Of a stretch of DNA of 64,000 nucleotides, positions 55,733-64,000 are shown piece after piece. Positions within the stretch are counted from its first letter, which is position 1. Each line of letters opens with the position of its first letter. Below the pieces are notes generated by a model. That model had not been told where the DNA came from and did no database searches. It saw only the letters and a program-made list of their open reading frames with translations. The position numbers and the translations under genes were made by a program. Source of the stretch: Phlebotomus papatasi (Eukaryota; Arthropoda; Insecta; Diptera; Psychodidae); the NCBI RefSeq assembly GCF_024763615.1, contig NW_026604946.1, positions 32,917-96,916 on the forward strand, given 5' to 3'.

Positions 55733-56403
55733 TCAATTTTTATAGTTCCTGAAGAAGGTCAACAACTGCCACAAAGGCTTGAAAAATAGTTGTTAATTAA
55801 TTCATACAGAAAACAGTTGGTCTCATATCAATGTCCAATAAGGAGTACCCGCGACGAATTCCCAATTTTCCCTGGTAATTATAGTGGAAAAATTAGAGTA
55901 ATTGTAGAAAGTCGTGCACATTATTGTTATTTATGTTATGTATATATTTTTAATGTTTAGTAAATCCTCATTTGGAGTAGTAGACAGACAGTGCGGACAA
56001 AATTTCAGAGACAAATCACAGATTTGAGTGAGTTATAAGACAAGGAAATGTAAGAACATTGTCTAAATAAAATTTCCCGCTTTTTTAGCCACTGAGGAAG
56101 ACGCGTTGAAGCGTCGAAAGCTTTGGCAAAGAATTTTGTGTTTTCCTGTCCTGAAAGGATTGCACCCCCTGACGCATCCGGAGGGAGTTCATCTCCTTGA
56201 CCTTCGTATATGAATTGCCGTCAGTAATCTACCGAAAATTCAACGGTTACCGTAGAAAACTTGTCATAAATTTTTCAAAATGTTCACCAAATTAGTTAGG
56301 AAAAACAATGAATTTGACCATCATTTGAAAACTTCGTATCAAATTACTTATATTTCTACAATTTCTGAATTTTCACGTGATTTTCTTTGTACAATTTTGA
56401 AAA
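55733..56403. other. Unassigned DNA with two CTGA(A/G)GA...GAAA motifs
   Basis: CTGAAGAAGG...TTGAAAAA near 55746 and CTGAGGAAG...GTCGAAAG at 56092-56120 resemble the conserved hammerhead-like motif noted in Penelope-type elements. The second has a clear 5-bp stem (GACGC/GCGTC) and a 4-bp outer stem (GCCA at 56088 with TGGC at 56124). No reverse transcriptase is seen nearby. Confidence 0.4.
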
Positions 56404-56500
56404 AAAAAATTGTTTGGATCTGGGGGGAACCGAACTCAAATTTCCAAAACGGTTGGCAAAATGTACTGACGCCTTAACCACTACACCACTCACGGCTTAC
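56404..56500 (-). mobile_element. tRNA-like SINE head, minus strand
   Basis: On the minus strand GTGTAGTGGTTAAGGCGTC resembles a tRNA A box and GAGTTCGGTTCC a B box, about 40 bases apart. The stems are poor, so this is a SINE head or tRNA relic rather than a functional gene. Confidence 0.5.
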
Positions 56501-56560
56501 TGTATCATGCGTCAAAACTTCTTCGCAAATTTTTTATGGAAACTATTTTTTAAAAAAAAT

Positions 56561-56630
56561 TATATATCGCACCTTGATTATTACAACGGCAATGTCAATT
56601 GCCGTTGTAATATTCAAGATGCGATATATA
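56561..56630. repeat. 70-bp hairpin with 33-bp arms
   Basis: The arms pair almost perfectly around a 3-4 base loop centred near 56595; only about three mismatches are seen. Core arms are ATTACAACGGCAAT and ATTGCCGTTGTAAT. Confidence 0.9.
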
Positions 56631-57057
56631 TATGAAATATGACTACTATTTGGAAAACCAAAAAATATCAGTTATTATTAGCAGAAAAAATGCTCACCAG
56701 AATTAAGAGCTTCGACTCCAAGGCAGAAAAAAGTAGAGATGACTAAAATATAATTCATGATGTGAAGAACATCTTGGGGCCAATCCCAGACACCTTCCGG
56801 AAGTGGCGGAGGACTCATAATATTCGATATATTTTCCCGGCACCAAAAGAGGTAGTGAATTAATAAAGATTGTGGCACATCTTAACTTTGAGGGCTTTTT
56901 TCCTGATCACGGAGAAGTATTTGAAGACGATTTTTACGGATTCAAACCTCCCAGGAGTATTTCCAAATGGACATTCAATAAAGCTGCAATAAAGCGGAGA
57001 GAAAATATTATTAAAAGGAAAATTGAATAATGGGAAATGGTAGAACTAAGCACATAA
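56631..57057. other. No recognised feature
   Basis: Moderately AT-rich DNA with only short frames. Confidence 0.4.
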
Positions 57058-57530
57058 TCTTCCGGTCGGAAGTCCACTCAGGGATCAAGGAAGAGGAATC
57101 TGGTGACCCTGTTCACCAGCATGAGAAATCCACTCCCTGGGGAGCAGAAATAATTGTGCCCTGGAGAGCGCAAATTGTGCTCTGGTCAAGACAATTTGTG
57201 CTCTATAGGACACAATTTTAAGCCCTAAAAAAACACTGACACTGCACAAACTTTCCGGCCGGAAGACACTCAGATCATCACTGAGGCCCCAGGGAGTGGA
57301 ATCTGGTGAAATACAGTCCATCAGATGCAAATTCCCACTCCCTGGGCAGGAAGAAAGTTGTGCTCTGTGTCAGAACACAACTATCACAGAGCACAACTAT
57401 CACAGAGCACAATTGACACAGAGCACAACTTTTGGGATGAGGATAATCACTGAAAAACACACAAATCTTCCGACCGGAAGACACTCAGATCATCACTGAA
57501 GCCCCAGGGAGTGGGAATCCAGTCTAATAA
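57058..57530. repeat. Repeats around CTTCCGG-type palindromes
   Basis: CTTCCGGTCGGAAG, CTTCCGGCCGGAAG and CTTCCGACCGGAAG occur near 57060, 57251 and 57468, each followed by a similar ACTCAG... and CCCAGGGAGTGG block. Between them an 18-bp CACAGAGCACAACTAT word is repeated (57375-57430). Confidence 0.8.
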
Positions 57531-57605
57531 CTGTTCACAGGCACCAGATTCCATTCCCTGAACCTAAAAAGCTCACAAAATAACACAGTTGTGCACATCA
57601 CTCTG

Positions 57606-57800
57606 TTAGGTGTGATTCTTTCATAATCACACCTATTGTGATACTCCGATTTTCTAAAAGTGCTCCGATCGAGCTGAAATTCACAGGGTATATGTTTTGA
57701 ACATCCCTGATGCCAAAAATGATAGTCCACCATTTTCGGGTCCGGCCGGCCGTCCGGCCGTCCGCAGTACGTAATATCTCCGGTTTGGAAAGAGATATCT
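57606..57800 (-). mobile_element. Second H-like family, 3' end
   Basis: On the plus strand TTAGGTGTGATTCTTTCATA begins a hairpin (AGGTGTGATT with AATCACACCT), followed about 120 bp later by a CGGCCGGCCGTCCGG tract. Order and spacing match the 3' end of element H but the sequence is different, so this is a related family. Confidence 0.65.
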
Positions 57801-58137
57801 TCATAAATTTTTTTTTAAATATATCTACTTGCGCGTACGATAATTTCTATAAGATTAGTTTTTTGAAAAACCGGTTCTAAACCGGTTTTTATAGTTTTTC
57901 TAGAGACTGGCTTATGCAATTTGAACTATTTTCTGTTCATGTAGTAGCGTTACTTGAGTAGACCAATTTAAAAAAAAAATTTGGAGATTGCTCCATGATT
58001 TCTCGAGTTATTTCAAGTTAAAGATTGCAATTTTAAGAAATTTTGCTCGTAGCGTCAGGTGGGGAAAAAAGCGGGAGAAGCGACGTCACACATGGTATTG
58101 CGCCATTTCTCCCTCTCTCTCACTCCCTCTATATGTA
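57801..58137. other. Body of the H-like family or unassigned DNA
   Basis: It contains a hairpin AAAACCGGTT/AACCGGTTTT near 57875-57897 and several homopolymer tracts. No gene is visible. Confidence 0.35.
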
Positions 58138-58140
58138 GAT

Positions 58141-58171
<31 letters not shown>

Positions 58172-58200
58172 AATATAGTATATATGTTTATATATACCAG
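58138..58200. repeat. (AT)n-rich microsatellite
   Basis: AT dinucleotides with interruptions directly before the CGCG minisatellite. Confidence 0.85.
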
Positions 58201-58425
58201 CGGATTTTCGCGGGTCGCGAATGTTTTCGCGGAGTCTCGCGGGCCGCGAATTTTTCGCGGATTTGCGCGGGTTGCGAAATTTTTCGTGGATTTTCGCGGG
58301 TAGCGAAATTTTTCGCGGATTTTCGCGGGTCGCGAAATTTTTCGCGGATTTTCGCGGGTCGCGAAATTTTTCGCGGAATTTCGCGGGTAGCGAAATTTTT
58401 CGCGGATTTTCAATGGCAGCGAAAT
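58201..58425 (+). repeat. ~30-bp CGCG minisatellite, about seven copies
   Basis: The unit is close to TTTTCGCGGGTCGCGAAATT plus about ten bases. Each unit contains CGCG twice with complementary flanks (TTTCGCG/CGCGAAA), so single units can fold. Basic open frames on both strands follow from the repeat and are not credible genes. Confidence 0.93.
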
Positions 58426-58429
58426 TTTG

Positions 58430-61400
58430 CACATATCAAGCCTGAAAGAGGCTCTAAATGGATGTAAAGTTTGAGGCCTCTATCTCTCACAGTCTCCGAG
58501 ATAATCAACTTTAAAGATTTTCAGACACGTTTATGCATTTCTTGTCGGATTTTCTTAATTTTCCAGTGAAATTTTGCACATATCAAGCCTGAAAGTGGCT
58601 CTAAATGGATGTAAAGTTTGAGGCCTCTATCTCTCATAGTTTCCGAGATAATCAACTTTAAAGATTTTCAGACACTTTTATTCATTTCTAGTCGGATTTT
58701 CTTAATTTTCCAGTGAAATTTTGCACATATCAAGCCTGAAAGTGGCTCTAAATGGATGTAAAGTTTGAGGCCTCTATCTCTCATAGTTTCCGAGATAATC
58801 AACTTTAAAGATTTTCAGACACTTTTATGCATTTCTAGTCGGATTTTCTTAATTTTCCAGTGAAATTTTGCACATATCAAGCCTGAAAGTGGCTCTAAAT
58901 GGATGTAAAGTTTGAGGCCTCTATCTCTCATAGTTTCCGAGATAATCAACTTTAAAGATTTTCAGACACTTTTATGCATTTCTCGTCCGATTTTCTTAAT
59001 TTTCCAGTGAAATTTTGCACATATCAAGCCTGAAAGAGGCTCTAAATGGATGTAAAGTTTGAGGCCTCTATCTCTCATAGTTTCCGAGATAATCAACTTT
59101 AAAGATTTTCAGACACTTTTATGCATTTCTAGTCGGATTTTCTTAATTTTCCAGTGAAATTTTGCACATATCAAGCCTGAAAGAGGCTCTAAATGGATGT
59201 AAAGTTTGAGGCCTCTATCTCTCATAGTTTCCGAGATAATCAACTTTAAAGATTTTCAGACACTTTTATGCATTTCTCGTCCAATTTTCTTAATTTTCCA
59301 GTGAAATTTTGCACATATCAAGCCTGAAAGAGGCTCTAAATGGATGTAAAGTTTGAGGCCTCTATCTCTCATAGTTTCCGAGATAATCAACTTTAAAGAT
59401 TTTCAGACACTTTTATGCATTTCTCGTCCAATTTTCTTAATTTTCCAGTGAAATTTTGCACATATAAATCCTGAAAGAGGCTCCAAATGGATGTAAAGTT
59501 TGAGGCCTCTATCTCTCATAGTTTCCGAGATAATCAACTTTAAAGATTTTCAGACACTTTTATGCATTTCTCGTCCAATTTTCTTAATTTTCCAGTGAAA
59601 TTTTGCACATATCAAGCCTGAAAGAGGCTCTAAATGGATGTAAAGTTTGAGGCCTCTATCTCTCATAGTTTCCGAGATAATCAACTTTAAAGATTTTCAG
59701 ACACTTTTATGCATTTCTCGTCCAATTTTCTTAATTTTCCAGTGAAATTTTGCACATATCAAGCCTGAAAGTGGCTCTAAATGTATGTAAAGTTTGAGGC
59801 CTCTATCTCTCATAGTTTCCGAGATAATCAACTTTAAAGATTTTCAGACACTTTTATGCATTTCTCGTCCAATTTTCTTAATTTTCCAGTAAAATTTTGT
59901 ACATATCAAGCCTGAAAGAGGCTCTAAATGGATGTAAAGTTTGAGGCCTCTATCTCTCATAGTCTCCGAGATAATCAACTTTAAAGATTTTCAGACACTT
60001 TTATGCATTTCTCGTCGGATTTTCTTAATTGTCCAGTGAAATTTTGCACATATCAAGCCTGACAGAGGCTCTAAATGGATGTAAATTTTGAGGCCTCTAT
60101 CTCTCATAGTCTCCGAGATAATCAACTTTAAAGATTTTCAGACACTTTTATGCATTTCTCGTCGGATTTTCTTAATTTTCCAGTAAAATTTTGCACATAT
60201 CAAGCCTGAAAGAGGCTCTAAATGGATGTAAAGTTTGAGGCCTCTATCTCTCATAGTCTCCGAGATAATCAACTTTAAAGATTTTCAGACACTTTTATGC
60301 ATTTCTCGTCGGATTTTCTTAATTGTCCAGTGAAATTTTGCACATATCAAGCCTGAAAGAGGCTCTAAATGGATGTAAAGTTTGAGGCCTCTATCTCTCA
60401 TAGTTTCCGAGATAATCAACTTTAAAGATTTTCAGACACTTTTATGCATTTCTCGTCCGATGTTCTTAATTTTCCAGTGAAATTTTGCACATATAAATCC
60501 TGAAAGAGGCTCCAAATGGATGTAAAGTTTGAGGCCTCTATCTCTCATAGTTTCCGAGATAATCAACTTTAAAGATTTTCAGACACTTTTATGCATTTCT
60601 CGTCCAATTTTCTTAATTTTCCAGTGAAATTTTGCACATATCAAGCCTGAAAGAGGCTCTAAATGGATGTAAAGTTTGAGGCCTCTATCTCTCATAGTTT
60701 CCGAGATAATCAACTTTAAAGATTTTCAGACACTTTTATGCATTTCTCGTCCAATTTTCTTAATTTTCCAGTGAAATTTTGCACATATCAAGCCTGAAAG
60801 TGGCTCTAAATGTATGTAAAGTTTGAGGCCTCTATCTCTCATAGTTTCCGAGATAATCAACTTTAAAGATTTTCAGACACTTTTATGCATTTCTCGTCCA
60901 ATTTTCTTAATTTTCCAGTAAAATTTTGCACATATCAAGCCTGAAAGAGGCTCTAAATGGATGTAAAGTTTGAGGCCTCTATCTCTCATAGTCTCCGAGA
61001 TAATCAACTTTAAAGATTTTCAGACACTTTTATGCATTTCTCGTCGGATTTTCTTAATTGTCCAGTGAAATTTTGCACATATCAAGCCTGACAGAGGCTC
61101 TAAATGGATGTAAATTTTGAGGCCTCTATCTCTCATAGTCTCCGAGATAATCAACTTTAAAGATTTTCAGACACTTTTATGCATTTCTCGTCGGATTTTC
61201 TTAATTTTCCAGTAAAATTTTGCACATATCAAGCCTGAAAGAGGCTCTAAATGGATGTAAAGTTTGAGGCCTCTATCTCTCATAGTCTCCGAGATAATCA
61301 ACTTTAAAGATTTTCAGACACTTTTATGCATTTCTCGTCGGATTTTCTTAATTGTCCAGTGAAATTTTGCACATATCAAGCCTGAAAGAGGCTCTAAATG

Positions 61401-64000
61401 GATGTAAAGTTTGAGGCCTCTATCTCTCATAGTCTCCGAGATAATCAACTTTAAAGATTTTCAGACACTTTAATGCATTTCTCGTCCAATTTTCTTAATT
61501 TTCCAGTGAAATTTTGCACATATCAAGCCTGACAGAGGCTCTAAATGGATGTAAAGTTTGAGGCCTCTATCTCTCATAGTCTCCGAGATAATCAACTTTA
61601 AAGATTTTCAGACACTTTTATGCATTTCTCGTCCAATTTTCTTAATTTTCCAGTGAAATTTTGCACATATCAAGCCTGAAAGTGGCTCTAAATGGATGTA
61701 AAGTTTGAGGCCTCTATCTCTCATAGTCTCCGAGATAATCAACTTTAAAGATTTTCAGACACTTTTATGCATTTCTCGTCGGATTTTCTTAATTTTCCAG
61801 TGAAATTTTGCACATATCAAGCCTGACAGAGGCTCTAAATGGATGTAAATTTTGAGGCCTCTATCTCTCATAGTTTCCGAGATAATCAACTTTAAAGATT
61901 TTCAGACACTTTTATGCATTTCTCTTCCAATTTTCTTAATTTTCCAGTGAAATTTTGCACATATCAAGCCTGACAGAGGCTCTAAATGGATGTAAAGTTT
62001 GAGGCCTCTATCTCTCATAGTCTCCGAGATAATCAACTTTAAAGATTTTCAGACACTTTTATGCATTTCTCGTCGGATTTTCTTAATTTTCCAGTGAAAT
62101 TTTGCACATATCAAGCCTGAAAGTGGCTCTAAATGGATGTAGAGTTTGAGGCCTCTATCTCTCATAGTTTCCGAGATAATCAACTTTAAAGATTTTCAGA
62201 TACTTTTATGCATTTCTCGTCCGATTTTCTTAATTTTCCAGTGAAATTTTGCACATATCAAGCCTGAAAGAGGCTCTAAATGGATGTAAAGTTTGAGGCC
62301 TCTATCTCTCATAGTTTCCGAGATAATCAACTTTAAAGATTTTCAGACACTTTTATGCATTTCTCGTCCAATTTTCTTAATTTTCCAGTGAAATTTTGCA
62401 CATATCAAGCCTGAAAGTGGCTCTAAATGGATGTAAATTTTGAGGCCTCTATCTCTCATAGTCTCCGAGATAATCAACTTTAAAGATTTTCAGACACTTT
62501 TATGCATTTCTCGTCGGATTTTCTTAATTTTCCAGTGAAATTTTGCACATATCAAGCCTGAAAGTGGCTCTAAATGGATGTAGAGTTTGAGGCCTCTATC
62601 TCTCATAGTTTCCGAGATAATCAACTTTAAAGATTTTCAGACACTTTTATGCATTTCTCTTCCAATTTTCTTAATTTTCCAGTGAAATTTTGCACATATC
62701 AAGTCTGAAAGTGGCTCTAAATGGATGTAAAGTTTGAGGCCTCTATCTCTCATAGTCTCCGAGATAATCAACTTTAAAGATTTTCAGACACTTTTATGCA
62801 TTTCTCGTCGGATTATCTTAATTTTCCAGTGAAATTTTGCACATATCAAGCCTGACAGAGGCTCTAAATGGATGTAAATTTTGAGGCCTCTATCTCTCAT
62901 AGTTTCCGAGATAATCAACTTTAAAGATTTTCAGACACTTTTATGCATTTCTCGTCCAATTTTCTTAATTTTCCAGTGAAATTTTGCACATATCAAGCCT
63001 GAAAGTGGCTCTAAATGGATGTAAAGTTTGAGGCCTCTATCTCTCATAGTTTCCGAGATAATCAACTTTAAAGATTTTCAGACACTTTTATGCAGTTCTC
63101 TTCCAATTTTCTTAATTTTCCAGTGAAATTTTGCACATATCAAGTCTGAAAGTGGCTCTAAATTTATGTAAAGTTTGAGGACTCTATCTCTCATAGTTTC
63201 CGAGATAATCAACTTTAAAGATTTTCAGACAATTTTATGCATTTCTCGTCCAATTTTCTTAATTTTCCAGTAAAATTTTGCACATATCAAGCCTGAAAGA
63301 GGCTCTAAATGGATGTAAAGTTTGAGGCCTCTATCTCTCATAGTCTCCGAGATAATCAACTTTAAAGATTTTCAGACACTTTTATGCATTTCTCGTCGGA
63401 TTATCTTAATTTTCCAGTGAAATTTTGCACATATCAAGCCTGACAGAGGCTCTAAATGGATGTAAATTTTGAGGCCTCTATCTCTCATAGTTTCCGAGAT
63501 AATCAACTTTAAAGATTTTCAGACACTTTTATGCATTTCTCGTCCAATTTTCTTAATTTTCCAGTGAAATTTTGCACATATCAAGCCTGAAAGAGGCTCT
63601 AAATGGATGTAAAGTTTGAGGCCTCTATCTCTCATAGTTTCCGAGATAATCAACTTTAAAGATTTTCAGACACTTTTATGCATTTCTCGTCCAATTTTCT
63701 TAATTTTCCAGTGAAATTTTGCACATATCAAGCCTGAAAGTAGGCTCTAAATGGATGTAAAGTTTGAGGCCTCTATCTCTCATAGTTTCCGAGATAATCA
63801 ACTTTAAAGATTTTCAGACACTTTTATGCATTTCTCTTCCAATTTTCTTAATTTTCCAGTGAAATTTTGCACATATCAAGCCTGAAAGTGGCTCTAAATG
63901 GATGTAAAGTTTGAGGCCTCTATCTCTCATAGTTTCCGAGATAATCAACTTTAAAGATTTTCAGACAGTTTTATGCATTTCTCGTCCAATTTTTTTAATT
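58430..64000 (+). repeat. 147-bp satellite array, 38 monomers, open at the window end
   Basis: The landmark TTGAGGCCTCTATCTCTC (GAGGACTC in one monomer) first occurs at 58471 and recurs every 147 bp to 63911: 37 steps, with one extra base in the monomer at about 63741. Monomers differ at a few positions, such as CTCGTCCAATT versus CTCGTCGGATT and AAAGAGGC versus AAAGTGGC or ACAGAGGC. The variant ATATAAATCCTGAAAGAGGC recurs at a distance of 1,029 bp (7 x 147). No frame is kept open through the array. Confidence 0.98.

Noticed and set aside
57988..58467. Long basic open frames on both strands (up to 159 codons)
   Set aside because: They are read through the AT microsatellite and the CGCG minisatellite and have periodic composition only.
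58430..64000. CRISPR-like regular repeats
   Set aside because: The whole 147-bp unit is repeated head to tail with no unique spacers; this is satellite DNA.
58430..64000. CENP-B box in the satellite monomer
   Set aside because: No match to the TTCG...CGGG core was seen in the monomer.
1..64000. A defence system, biosynthetic cluster or viral genome
   Set aside because: No such gene set is visible; the coding content is retroelement fragments plus one unknown locus.

Overview
The window looks like repeat-dominated nuclear DNA from an arthropod, most likely an insect. The signs are an AT-rich background, eukaryotic retroelements of insect-like type (gypsy-type Gag with a tRNA-Lys or tRNA-Val primer site, RTE-like and CR1/Jockey-like LINE fragments, tRNA-derived SINEs), TIR transposons with TA or TTA target duplications, and a long satellite array. 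I see no bacterial operon structure, no rRNA, no convincing stand-alone tRNA and no CRISPR array. The species cannot be named from the sequence alone. The only candidate host-type coding sequence is a pair of overlapping minus-strand frames at 37343-38321; everything else recognisable is mobile or repetitive. || Layout. 1-4286: unassigned AT-rich DNA, an RTE-like LINE tail, and a short copy of a 463-bp tandem-repeat element. 4287-19935: a cluster of copies of one 1.8-2 kb non-autonomous element, here called element H. It has a 3' hairpin, subterminal inverted repeats, a CCGG/CCGT-rich tract and a TA target. Copies are nested, inverted and, at 13919-19376, duplicated in tandem (2,729 bp twice). 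19936-27001: unique DNA, a minisatellite, and a 5.47-kb foldback element whose ~390-bp inverted repeats flank about nine 463-bp tandem units. 28496-29012: a MITE. 29068-32613: a truncated gypsy-like LTR element (LTR, primer site, gag, protease). 33842-37081: a LINE split by an H copy. 37343-39443: the unknown minus-strand frames, with a TIR transposon inserted at their start codon. 39906-41454: two H copies joined head to head as a foldback unit. 41455-55064: a second LINE in three pieces, interrupted by a 7.86-kb LTR element (two 601-bp LTRs, AGAG duplication), by a ~0.67-kb insertion and by another H copy inside that. 55065-58430: solo LTR, SINE and hairpin fragments, a second H-like family and a CGCG minisatellite. 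58430-64000: a 147-bp satellite, 38 monomers, running off the window. || How it fits together. The order of events can be partly read from the nesting. The LINEs were hit first, then by LTR elements and H. H copies then recombined with each other and made the tandem duplication. The most unusual structures are the H family (three internal ~295-bp modules, each with a CTCF-like GC motif, and composite inverted copies), the foldback element carrying a satellite-like core, the nearly identical LTR pair around an internal region with no recognisable reverse transcriptase, and the nucleosome-length satellite with a seven-monomer higher-order duplication. No computation was run; similarities were read by eye and family names rest on motifs remembered from the literature.
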